Part shown: in pieces, positions 49,231-62,200 of the stretch
Layout of the letters: every line of letters starts with the position of its first letter
Numbering within the stretch: the first letter of the stretch is position 1
Origin: Pocillopora verrucosa
Lineage: Eukaryota; Cnidaria; Anthozoa; Scleractinia; Pocilloporidae
Length of the DNA stretch: 64,000 nt
Reading direction: 5' to 3'
Assembly: GCF_036669915.1 (NCBI RefSeq)
Contig: NC_089320.1
Coordinates: 10,704,233 to 10,768,232, forward strand
Notes under the pieces: generated by a model
Seen by the model: the letters and a program-made list of their open reading frames with translations, nothing else
What the model was told of the DNA's origin: nothing
The model's database searches: none
Translations under genes and position numbers: made by a program

Positions 49231-50234
49231 CACCCCTTCATTAACTTGAAATCCAACTAGTTGATGTACGATTTGCTTTTTGCCGCGTTAACTTCGACTT
49301 TCTCTGTTGTCCTTTCACGCAATGTGATTAATTATTTATGCAGAGGGAGACATGAAAAAGCAATCAAAATATTTCGTTGAAAGCACTGTATTCCCCACAG
49401 AGTTTTCCGAGGTCAAGCCAGCCAGTTCAACGGTTCTTTTGTACTTCTTAACAGTCGCTTGACCAAAATAGCTGACTTTTTCCTCCTCCTGTTCTGAAAT
49501 CTTTTTCTTTCTAACATTTGTTATTTATGAGGCCGAGTTCAAGGGCTGCTTCTTACACGTGAGAATAAGTCAGCTCACGAGTTTTTTGCTCAGCTCGCGC
49601 GTTTCTTTCCTCCTTTCTTCCTCACGCGCGTAAGTGTATCGTGTGACCATTTCGTGTTTAGTCCCTACCACAGGAATTAAGGTGTTGGCAGGGGGGTGGG
49701 GGTGGGGCGGTAAATATAATACATTTTCAAATCATTCTTTATTCTGCTGATCAGTTTTTTTAATCATTCATTATTTCTTTTCATTTATTTTGTTTTTTGG
49801 AAGAAATAATAAAGCAGGGAAAATTTCAAAATACATGAGCCTTGTGGGATTGAAATAAAAACTTACTCAAAACAAAAGAATCTGTAAACATGGTAAGTGG
49901 ATTGCTAATTAATGAACTAACTGTGTCATCTAGTACCAACATAGGAGGAAATCTGGGTATGTTATGAAAGAAACATCAGATAAAGGAAAGATTCCTAATT
50001 TGAAAGTAATCGACCAAATGGGAAAGGGTAGGGAAGGAAAGAAGAGAAATGGGAACGAGAAAAATTGCCAGAGGAGAGACTGGTATCAAGACTTTTTGAT
50101 TGGCCGATTTTCTCCGTTCGAAAAAAGGCGGCCATTTTTACTGGGTGTTTATTTGGAATGAAAAGTGAAGTTTCCCTTTATTTTTTAATTGACAGAACCT
50201 TATATACACTTTTACCGAAATAGAGATACAAATT
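48365..50234. other. Divergent intergenic region between CAT exon and NCAPD2
   Basis: 1.9 kb between opposite-strand start codons, which should hold both promoters. It contains the full-length palindromic element at 49009-49241 and a G-rich stretch at about 49690-49711. The 49964-50161 open stretch has Lys/Arg-rich low-complexity sequence without similarity and is probably not translated. Confidence 0.5.
49009..49241 (+). mobile_element. Palindromic repeat family, full-length copy with 15-bp TSD
   Basis: Direct repeats TAACTTGAAATCCAA flank the element at 48994-49008 and 49242-49256. Positions 49011-49181 form a nearly perfect palindrome with arms of about 80 bases that share AATTTAGTGTTAACAACTGA and its complement, around a turn at TTCGTCCATGG. 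A non-palindromic 3' block follows: CTCCCACCGACGCAGCACCA, then TTTCTTTAGAAACTCACCCC. Confidence 0.88.
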
Positions 50235-53200
50235 ATGGATGAAGACTTTGTAATTCCCTTGTGTAAGGACGATTTATTGAGCAGTGAAGAAGGATCTTAC
50301 GTTGTGGACGAAGTTCTCTCAGTGCGTGTTCTTCCGAACAAACTTCGAGGTAGATTTTATTGTAGTTGACGAAACATTTGCCGCTTTTTTACGCTTTTCT
50401 GTTTACGTTGTCATGTTGACCAACTTTCAGAATGCTTGTCTGATCTTCGATCTGGTGTACCCACTGCCATCGTCCAAAACTTTGACTGCTTGTTCAGTCT
50501 TTTGAGGTAAGATTACTTCTTCGTTACTGTTTATCTAAACCCTATGTCTGTCCCACCATTTTCCAACTTCCACATGCCCTTACCAATCGGCTTAATGCGT
50601 AGCAATGACAGCTGGAAGGGTAAGGTGTACTTGTGTTTTTAAAAAGAATTGTTTAACCTTACAACCACATGAACTTCAAATCAGACAATTTTTCCTTGCA
50701 GACATTTTAATGAAGTGGACAGTTCTCTTCGAGAGAGCACTTGGAATATATTGCTTGAAGGTATTCATTGTTACACAACAGTTTTAAAAATATGTACAGT
50801 AAGAAGAAAATGTATGACTGTATACAATGGAATTAAGACCTGATAAGAAAGTTCCAAGTAGATTTTACTATAGCGGGGAAAACGGGTATCATCCAGGCTA
50901 AAAACTAAAAATAACAGCTATCCTTGGATAGCTAACAAAATTTACTGCTTGTAGTACCAAAAAAAAACGTGATTTCTTGGAAATTCAACGTGCTGAAGGA
51001 TTGCTCTACCAGTTTGAAAATTTATTTTCCCTTTGGTGCTTGAAATAAGGGAGGATACTGCTCATGAAGAACCAGAACCCTTACCCTTGGATTTGGGCTT
51101 TGATGCTCCACCATGGTGCTACCAGAAACTCTGTGATGAGCCTGACAGTACTGTAGGCCATTACATACCAAGTGTGGCTCAGCACAGAGTTCTCCACAGA
51201 ACATTGGTGGAGCATCAAAGCACTAATTCAAAGTTATTTTATTTGTGGGGACTCAGATCTTTTTTTTGTCCCACAGCAATGAAAAACACATCTCTTTGTT
51301 GCATTTGCCCATACATACTTTAGGTTCAGCAGTCATTTTGACTGTTTACAATGATAATTCTTGTACACTGTAAGTTTACACTTTAAATGCATTAACATGA
51401 AATTTATTTTTATTTCATGGTGAGCTCTACTGAATATTGATTTGCCAGTCAACAGGACTGGTAAAAGTGTGAAAATATACTAGGCCTTTTCATGACATAG
51501 GGAATTTGATAAGGAAGAGTTGAACTTCTTTTAATGAAAAACAAATTTTGTGTGCCTTTCATTTAGTTCTCTGCCAGTTCACAAATGTACTTCCAGAAAT
51601 TTTAGAAGATGGAGACATTGATTTTCAAGTTAGAAGGACACATCTCAATACTCTTAAGGTATTGAAATTACGTCAAGTACATTATTGTTATAGTTAATGC
51701 ATTTATAGTTTCATTTCATGGGCTGCAATCCTTTAACCCTTTAGACACTAGCACTAGTATGGATATTCTCTTCTGGGGCCGACATAGATACTTTGTTTAA
51801 TAATCAAGAGCTTCTTTATTTGGTGATCATTTCCTTTTTTCTTGTAACCTCAATGTGTGATTCAGGGATAATGTTGTGGGGAGAAATTAGATGCCAGTCA
51901 CTCTTAGGGGTCAGATGGTTAAGACTAGGGCCACTGATCAACAGGCTCTGGAAGAAACCTTTCTTTCCTTACATCTATCCAGTGGATAAACAGACAAAAC
52001 AGATAAATACAAGGAAATGAGTTTAATGCCATACTCAAAGAAATGGTCTCATTCCAAGCAAATTGACCCTTTAACTCCCAAAAGTGATTAAAATGTAACA
52101 CTTCCCTACAATATCCACACACTATCCAGCAAACAGGTAATAAGAATACTTAAACTTATCAGGTATAAGCTGTCACCTTGATCTAACATTAAATTTGTGT
52201 AACTTGTTTAAAAAGAAATGTGTACCAGCCAGAGGGGAGAATTAACAATCTGGGAGTGAAAGGGTTAAGAATCAAGGGTTTGCACGAGATTGTTAGCTCT
52301 GTTAAATTTGAAAAATCATCATCAACTAAAAGTTGTTGTTTGTGAATTATTTTATCAGTGTCACTCAATTTTTATTACAGATGTTGTGCTACTTAATAGT
52401 GCAGTTGGCAGATGCATTTGAAGTAGAGGCCACCAAGCCTTCCACTGAGGTCATAGTCTCTGGAAAGGTATTTGTTTAAAAACTATGCATGATATTTTGT
52501 AGTCCCTGAGTTTTGATTGGTTTACATGAGATAATTATTATTGTTATTGGCTATCTTCCATCTCATATTAAATGTGATCTCATGGAATAATTATAGTATA
52601 TTATATTTAGACAATGTGTTTTCCTGGTACAAAAAACATCTGCAACCATGCATTTTTTAGCAGTGTATTTTAGGTTAATTTTATCATCAAAAATGACTAA
52701 AAATATTAATGTTACTTAAGATACTGACAAAACTTAATTGGATGTTGGTTTCCTCTTACATTTGATAATCATGTTTACATTGCAACTTCATTTTATCTAT
52801 CTTTTGGTTTTCAAGCGGAAGGGAAAGGCCACCAATTCAAAGAAAAAGACATCATCTTCATGGGAGTGGGAAGAACAGCGTGACGTTCTGATTCAAACCT
52901 TGGGACAACTGATGCAGCTTGATGTAAACAGACTGTGGGATCCACCCATTATAGAAGAAGAATTTGTCAAGTATGGGTGGAGAATCTTGTTTGGATCAAG
53001 TTCAACTGCACTTGAAGCGGATTTGTTTCTGTTATTGACACATCATTGTTAAGAATATTTTGGTATATTATCTATCTGTTTTGCTTTTTTATCAGTTTAG
53101 TCACTGGCTGTTGCTATAAATTCCTGGAAAATCCAACATCTGTTAAGAATGGAACAACAAAAGATCTGATCTTTAATCTCCTGGGAGTAATGGTGAAGAA

Positions 53201-56200
53201 ATACAACTATGGTTTAGGTGAGTCAAATTTTTATAATTCTGAATTGTGAATTTAATGCTGCCACAATAATTTTTGGAATAACACACTCTTTTGCAAGGTA
53301 ATTATGGAATTAAAATGATTGTGACTCTATTTAAATGGGGTGAGTGAATTTGTTTGTAAACTTCCATAAACATTGATATATTAAATTGAACTGACAGAGA
53401 AGACACAGTCTTGTGATTGTTATTTATCATTTGTAGTATTTCTCCTGATGTTGTTTTCTCCTAGGCATCAGTCTGAAGATTGTTCAGCTTTTACAACACT
53501 TTGAGCATCTTGTCCAGCCACTGGCTCAGGCTGTACAAACATTTGTTGACGAGTTTTCTATTAAAGGTGTTGTCTCTGAAGTTATAAGGTGAGGTGGTAC
53601 AAGTGTTACACTTTACATGAATTAAGTAGAATGTTTGTAATTTTTTTATTTCTAATTTTTATACAAATTGTCCATGATGAGATTTAGAGATCCTTGCAGC
53701 TAAGAACACTACTGAAACGAGTAGTTGTAAATAGGACCTGAAAAAAAATTCAGGCCCGTACGGGATTTGAACCCATGACCTCTGCGATACCGGCGCAGAG
53801 GTCATGGGTTCAAATCCCGTACGGGCCTGAATTTTTTTTTTTCAGGACCTATTTACAACTACTCATTTCAGTAGTGTTCTTAGCTGCGAGGATCTCTAAA
53901 TCTCATCTCTCCACCACAGTGCAAATATATGAATCTTCATATATCTAAAATTGCCCATGTTATACATTTCTGGTGTCAAATTCTTTTCTTTGATGTCAAT
54001 CAAACAATCTATGTCACCAAGTTATTTCACACTTCAAGAGGATTTGATACACTGGGTTTATTACAAACAGCTTAGCTATGACAGAGTTGATTAAAAGTGG
54101 CATTTAACTACAGAATTACAAAATAAATGTTTTACATATGAAATGCCCATGAGGTATGACTTTTACAGTCATACCTAACTGGGAAATTGGCAACGAGTCT
54201 GTTAACTGTGGTAATCTGAATGAGTGAAAACACTGAGGTGGATGCCCTCGGCACTAGATGTGCTCCTAAGCCCACTCTCTTCCCCTCCCCCCTTCTAGAT
54301 TTAAGCTCTACTCTATACTCCCATATGAGAGCTCTTGCTCAAACTTTAGACTAAAACTTTACCAGCACTTCCCCTTCCCAGTGTAGTTTACCAAGTGAAC
54401 CAAAATTTTCTATCCAATGACTGTGAATATATGAAAATCATATATATGTGAACTGTGGTTTAAATAATGAATATGAAAGTGATCTTTGCAGTAATGAACA
54501 CTACTTAAGCAGTAGAGAAAAGTGAAATTTAGGCCTAAAAAAATCAGGCCTGTATGTACAGGCCTGAATTGTTTTTTAACTACTGCTTAAGTAGTATTCA
54601 ATACTGCAAAGATGGCTTTCATATTCATATCCTGTCCGGTTAACCCACCTATGTGTAATGGATGATACTACAAATAAATGACTGCCTTTAATCTTTTTAA
54701 TATCTGACAGAGTCTTCTGAGCTTAGGGCCTTTTAACTAGGAGTTTACAGTGTATGTATGTTCAATACATGTAATTGTTTTTGATTCTACAGAGAGATTG
54801 GTCGCATGGATCCAAGAGATCTGTCACGAGACACCAGTGGCACACGTGCTTATGCCGACTTCCTAGTAGAACTTGCTGGTCGGGTCCCAAGTCAGATCAT
54901 CCCCAACATCAGTGTACTACTTTGTCACCTGGATGGAGAGGTAAATCTCATAATTTCTAAGTAATGGTTGTCTATCTTTTTTTTACCCAAAATAGAGTAA
55001 AAATGTAATTTTGACTAATTTATGATATTCGTTTTATTGGTCAATGAGAACCTGAAGAAAATGTTTTAGTTTCCAAGCAAGTCTTCAGAGTTTTGATCAG
55101 GAGATGAGCATTCATGGAAGCATATGGAAAATTATTTTTTAGGAAATGGATCATTGAGTAAAAATGAAGTTAATGAGCTTGCAAATGCTTACTATAAATT
55201 TTACGATGTCCTATATATTGATATAATTTCATTACAGTCTTATTCAATGCGGAATGGTATCCTTGCCTTGATGGGTGAGATTGTCATCAAAGTCCTTTCC
55301 AAGGAAGATCTTGATGATGCTGCCAAGAAACTTAGAGATCAACTGCTAGACAAAATGGAGGTGAGCACTATGCCTGAAGAAACAAATGCACATAAGACTT
55401 ATTATGAAAATTTAAAGAAAAAATGCACACCTGCAGTCATGTTATACTCAAACCCTTAAAATATTTGCAATGATATCACAGTCAGATCAACTAGGGTACA
55501 AAATTAATTGACACGACAAGACTTTCAATCCATCAGGGGCACAAAAAGTGGTTGTAATGAAGGGAATGGTATAAATTCTGTAGTTTTTCCTGGATAACCC
55601 AAGAAAGAATAATGAAAAATATTGTATATTTAACAACAAGATTCCATGTTGCTGTTCATCTGTTTAGGAATAGAGTGACAGAGAATGTCAAAATGTGGTA
55701 AAAAAAAATAAGTGGCAAACAAGGTGCAGCTGAGTGTGTCAGTAACAACCACATTTTGACATCCTCTTTTACTGTACAGACCCATGGCAACAATATGAAA
55801 TCCACTGTATATCATTAGTAAGAACCAATCAAAATTCTAGTATAACTCAGTTTATCATGCAATGATTTTTATGTTTTCAATTTTTTTGTTACTTTGAAAA
55901 GCAAATGCCCAATAATATTGGAGATGTTTTTAGGGGTGATAACTATGTGTACATGTATACATTTCAACTTTTTTTTATTCTCATTAGGACCACATTCATG
56001 ATGTCAATGCTTACGTAAGAAGTAAAGCCCTCCACATTTGGCTTGAGCTTTGTAAAAAAGAGGTAACTTTAGCCACTACGCCATGAATACTGTGAACCTC
56101 TTTGTATTTAAGCCACAGGTACTGAGCGTGATTAAATTATATGTACTAGTGGATTCAGTGGTAATTAGTTGAACATTTCTCCACTCTGGGGTATACTTGC

Positions 56201-59200
56201 TGCTTGAACCATTAATTTCTCTGCGAGTGAATGAAATAAACTTCTCTCTAAAGTGTCACTAACCCTGACATTTTTTTTTTTGAAATGATTGAGAAATTTT
56301 TGTGTTTTACAGATCATCACAATGAGAAAATTGTCAATTTTACAAGCATGCATTCTAAAGCTCAATTTTTTAATGTTCATGGCTGCACATCTTGGGACCT
56401 GGGTCTGGCCAATTTTGGGACCTTTGAAAATTGAAAAAAAATAACTAAAAAAAGATGTGACATTAATTTTTTTTCAACTTTGTTATGAGAAAGACAAGAA
56501 GATTTGTTTTGTCAAAAAAACCTTTTTGAAGTTAGTGGCACTTGTTAACAAAATAAATGAACCAACTTCCCATTGGAAATAAAATCCCTCCTATCAGACC
56601 CACTGAATAATGAACAAATGGCCATAACACACTAGATACTCCATGCAACTCTAAATTTACATTAACTGCCTGGTAACAGCTGAGTCAAATGTCTTTGCTC
56701 AGTTTTTACAGGAAAATGTAACCAAGACCGAACAGACAAACAAAACACAAAGTCTACATGTATATGGCTTTGTTTGACTCTATTGTGGTAAACATTTACA
56801 GAAATGAGAAGATAATACACATACTGTCCTTTTTACAGGCAATTCCCCTTTCACGTCAGCCTCACCTTCTGGAACTAGTGATAAATCGTCTTCAAGATAA
56901 ATCTAGTATTGTGCGCAAAAATGCTATTCAGCTTCTGAAAACATTTCTCATTTGCAATCCCTTTGGGGCACAGGTGAGTTAATGCAGAAGTTTGTTTAAT
57001 GTTGTGAGTAATACTTGGTAGTTAAAGCTATTATTTTCGAGGCAAGTCTGTTGTTTAGACTAGTAAACATTCAGAAACTGGTAGCCAAACATTAACTGCA
57101 GAGTGCTGCAAAAGAGAATTTTGTTTTATGATCAGGCAGGGTTGCCATTTTGCACTGACTACTGTATGAATTGTGATCAAAGAGAGAAAGGAAATTCCCT
57201 CTGACCCCCTCCCCCCCTTAGAGGGAGTAACAGCCTACTCAGTTCAGATCATGCATCTAGTGCATTCTCTAATGACAATTATGACAGGCTCTCATTAATA
57301 GTGCAGTAGTAATTGGCAAAGCTGAAGAAAAATAAGCAAGTGGGAAAAACAGTCTCTTGCTGCCCCATCTATTAAGACTCAGAGTCACACACAAATAAGA
57401 TCCTGTTAAGTACAGAGCTGAGCAGTTGAAACAAAAAGAAAGGTCCTCCCTAGGTTACAAAAGTAGGGGAAGTTTCACAGAATGTGAGTGGTGTCACAAA
57501 CGTTAAAAAAAAAAATACAAACCCCTCTTTGATATTTTCATGTTTCTGTAGTTACCTTTGGACCATTTGCGACAGAACTTGTCAAAAGAAACTGAAAAAC
57601 TAAAGGAAATGGCTCCACAGTTATGTGAGGAAAATGATGGCCAAGGTATGGTATTTTAAATGTTTTTCATTTAAATGGTTAGGTTTAAGGCTCCTCTGCA
57701 AAGACTCAAACAAAAGAACAGTTTGGGCTGGCTCAATAAATGTTACCACTTCCGAAAGTACTGCTACATGTAGTCAGAACAGCATGTTGGCCAACTTTAT
57801 CAAAAGAGGAGTTTAAGTAACAAATAAAGGAGCTAAAATGTGCAGAGAGGTTAGTTGGCCCAAACCAGTTCAACCAAGTTGTTGAAAGATAAGTTAGCAA
57901 CAAATAATTATAGGCCATGACATCAATATTGCATTTGCCCCAAGGCCAAGTGCAATTTGTAGTCTTTGAAAAATTTACATGTGCTTATTTCACCAAATTA
58001 CAAGAGAAATCGTTTCATTACTTGTTAATAATTTACATGAAAAACCATCACAGAGAGTCAAGACAGACAAAATTTTGAAAGAGTTCAGGCTATTTGCAAT
58101 TTGCACTCATGTCACAACTTTGCACACGTGTTGTACAAGAAAATGCACTTTACTTTAGCCAATCAGAAGCACATAATTTTTCTTGTACATTATTAACTTA
58201 GTAAAATTCATTGGGAGAGGATGTAATTACTCTAAAGGTTCACTACAGCTCCACAAGAAATACATGCAAGTGTCTTAATTCCAAGAGTACAATATTGCAA
58301 TGGGCATTTAATGCCACTTGTTACAGGATCCACTGAGCTGTGTAGAAATATTATTAGAGTGTCCTGATATTATGGAGTGTGATTAAAAATACATTTTTTG
58401 CTGTTGTGAAGAACTAGGTCAATGGATAATGGAATTCAAGAGTGTGATTAGCTAATCTGCACTAACAATTGAGCCTTTAGACTGTGGTCAAGGCAGTGCT
58501 ATGTCAGATCCAGTGTTCCATAGACCACTCCTTTTGTCCTTGGGTGACTTGTACATGTTTGACTCAACGGTCCACTTAATTCTTCACAAATGAATAAAGG
58601 GAGAAAGTTTCTTAAGAAACTGGTGCTGCATTGGTGGGAGAAGTCATAACAAGGTAATTTAGTATTAGCAACGGAGTTGATGACATAAATTGGCCATTGT
58701 AAAGAGTTTCAAAGTTGCCATTTTGAGCATTAGCTAACACTCGAAACATCAGCTTAGAAACTCTTCACAGTGGCCAGTTTATGTTATCAACTCAGTTGAT
58801 AATACTAAAGTACCCACAATTCTTTACCCATTGGTTATCTTTCCCATCATCTCATGTCTTGCACATGCACATGGAATGATGGTGATTTCAATAATGGTTA
58901 TTTTTCAAAAGATTTCACTTTGAACTGAGAGATTGAATTTGGTTTCATGTGCTGTTATTGCCTGCTGTCCTTGAAGTTGAGGATGTCAAGAAAATCTGGG
59001 AGGCCATTAAACCTGAAGTGCAAGCCACTATTGAGGAGTGTCTTGATCTGGAGGAGATTATTGATGAAGGAGATGGTGCAGTGGAGTTCCAAGGAGATCA
59101 GGAGTCTGCTCTGGAATGGTAAGGACCTTAGACTTACTGTTTGTCATGTTGATTAATTTTTAGGGTCTTCACCCAGGGTTTTCAACAACATCTCTATGTT

Positions 59201-62200
59201 GTCTATGTACTTTACAGTGCACTAAAGCAGATTAGAGGTCATCTTCACAAAGGTCATCATAAGAAAGCCCTTGCAGTACTGAAGGCTGCTATGGTTACAT
59301 GGCCAGAGTACACAATGTTTTTCCGTGCTGAAAGGGATCCAGAGCAGCAGGAAGATGAAGAAAGGTACTGGTATGAGAATGATTGTGCTCCCTTGTAGCC
59401 TACAATGGCTCGTTTCTAAACTGTTAAAATATGTCATGTAAACAAGCTACTCTCTTCGTCTTATGCCAGTTGAACAAGATAACGACAGCCATTAACTTCT
59501 TGACACAACAAGATTGATCTCTTGGCTCACAGTGTTGCCTTAACCTTTTGACTCCTAAGAGTGACTAACATCTTGTTTCTCCTTGAAATATCAGCCCTGA
59601 ATCAAGCACTAAGGACACAAGAATAGAGGAAATGATCACCAACTATAGAAATCTTGACTGTTAGACAAATTCTCCTTGGGTGAATCTTAGGGAATGTGTT
59701 GAGAACAGTATGGAGAATATGCTGATGTTAGGTGTTAAAGTGGTAATGGTGCCTCATGTAGATCAATCAATAGATAATCTACAGGCACCAATTTTTTTTT
59801 TTTTTTTTGTAGCATTTTCTGAGGTAAAATCATTTAATTAAAACAGATCTACAAAATGTCATTTTAGTAACAAGAGTGCAGATGAAAATCTTGTAAACAA
59901 GAGATCAGCTGAAGAGCAGCTGTCAATCATGCAGGCAGTATTTCTGGGTATGTTATATACCTCTGTTTTCAAGCTTACTCTATTAAGGTCCTTTGGCAGT
60001 AATAACGGGATGTTGAGGACCACGCCGATTAAAAAAAAAAGTGTTTCTGTTTAATTTCCACACAACTGCCAATATTTGGGTGGATTCAGTTTTCTGAATC
60101 GGTGTTACAACCATCGTCAGGATGTTGCGAACGAAAAATAAGAGGAGTTCTTCAAAAGACGACATTTTACGTTCATGTTTTTCAGAGGATAGTAGTGATA
60201 ATACATTTTCCTCACTGTCGTAGTTTGGCAAAGGTCCCGTTAGTGCGATTAAGCCTTCTGGAGGGAGAGGGGAAAGTTGGTTCGCGGGTGTTGTATGATC
60301 CACGGGGTCCAGGAGGGAACAAAGAGATAGCGTCCTTGCCGCCCGCGAGGCTTTCCCTCTTAACACCTAACGATAAAGCTAACTAGACTTAAACTCAAAT
60401 TTACTCCTTGTCATCCTGGCCTTTGTGAGCTGATCACATTGTCCAGATGGGACTCCGAGGGACTATTCATGGCGAAGTCATGTCGTAACCTAATCCCATG
60501 AGATGATCATGATGTTCTTAAATCTTTCCTTTGTTTTGTGTTGTTTCTCAAGCCGGCGACAATGAAGAACCTACACCTCATGTTGAAGGCAAAGACATTG
60601 ATCCTACAGAACTTCTCGAAGTTTCTGCTGAGCATGAAAACCGTAATACGTCAGCGGAAGAGCCTAACAATGGATTGGTTAATGAAATCACCAAACAACA
60701 GATGGTGGTTCAGTTTCTGAAGGTAATTAGTCTGAATAATGACTACTGGCTTTGCGCAATTTTCTACCAAGCGTAAAAATTTATCCACGGTTGAACTGAT
60801 ATGACTCAATTGCGCTTTGTGATCGAGCAGTAAAAGTCGCCTCAAGTGCACCCTTTCCACCAATAAGATACCTAACTGTAACCAATTGCGACTTGATCAC
60901 CAGCATTTCCGCGCTTGAGGTTACGCACTAAGTTTATATTTACTTCGCATGTTATGAGCGGATCTCAATTCTCTTAAGCAGTTGTGATTACTCTAGTTGG
61001 TTTCACGACATTTCAAGAAAAAGAGCCCTTACTGAGCGTTTAGCCAGGATATATGACGACTTTCTCACCGACTGCTGTCGTCTTTAGAGCAATCTTTTGC
61101 TTATAACAAATTTTTATTTTACTTTTTCTTACTCTATTTACCACTCGAAGATTTTATTCGTTATTGAGTTGTTTCACATCCGTCAACCTTTTTTGCGCTC
61201 TCAGGAAACGATCTGTACTGCAAAAAGAAGTGAATTACACCAGGACTATTTTCTCAACTCAAGAAAATTGTCTGCCTCCAATTGACCTGTGAGGGGTGAA
61301 AATGTGCTCGTTATACAAATAGGGGTAATTTTTAAGATCAGTTGTTTTAATTGGTAGGATTACGTACATTTTCAAACCCAAATGGAGAGAGCCATCCCTA
61401 CCTTGTGTCAACTTCTCGGCTCCAAAAGCATCACGGATGTTAATGAGTCTATCGAATTCTTTGTGGTCGCCTCTGAGTTTGGCTTGCAGTCTGCCATTAT
61501 TGGCGTGCGAAGGATGCTGGTATTGATTTGGTCGCGTGATACAGCCGTTCGGGATGCTGTGGTGGAGGCGTACAAAGGCTTGTACTTGGACCCAGTGGCG
61601 CCAAATGCTAGGTATGTACTTTTTTTTGTTAGATTTTGAACTACATTTATTCACAACTTATTGCCGTCTCGAATATTACTTAGAGTGATCACTGTTTTTA
61701 TCTCTACAATTTTAACCTTTCTTATAACAGGCTGTTGTGAGTACATGTACTTTGATTTTGGTCTTATGACACTCATTCAAAAAGGCTTCTACCGCGACGC
61801 GATGACTTAAGTTTGAGGAATGGTTATGAGTTGTAAATTATGACGGGATTTCCAGGAAGGAAATCAGAAATTTTATAGTTACGTGTGTAAGAAGTACCAC
61901 GCCGTCTCCGAAAAATACTTCGTGATTGGCTGGTGGCATTTCTGTAACAAATCAGGTACTGAGAATTTAGATAACTTTTCGATTGAGCGTCCTTAAACGG
62001 TAACCAAAGTTATTTACAATAGTCCTGCGGATTACTTTTGTTATCTATAATTTTTCCTAAGTGCGTATTCCCCTCGTAACTGTGTAATCCTTTTCAGCAC
62101 TTGTAAGTGAAAATTTTTGTGCATGATTTGTTATCCTTTCTTATTGCAGAACTAAAACAGCATTGATTGTGAAAAACCTGATCACTCTTACTCAAGGTGC

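Noticed and set aside
49964..50161. Lys/Arg-rich 65-codon open stretch just upstream of NCAPD2
   Set aside because: Low-complexity composition and no homology; the NCAPD2 N-terminus (MDEDFVIPLCKDDLL) starts clearly at 50235.
53760..53830. tRNA gene suggested by GGTTCAAATCCCG on both strands
   Set aside because: Only the anticodon arm and 3' half are present on either strand because the sequence is an inverted duplication; the D-arm and 5' acceptor strand are missing.
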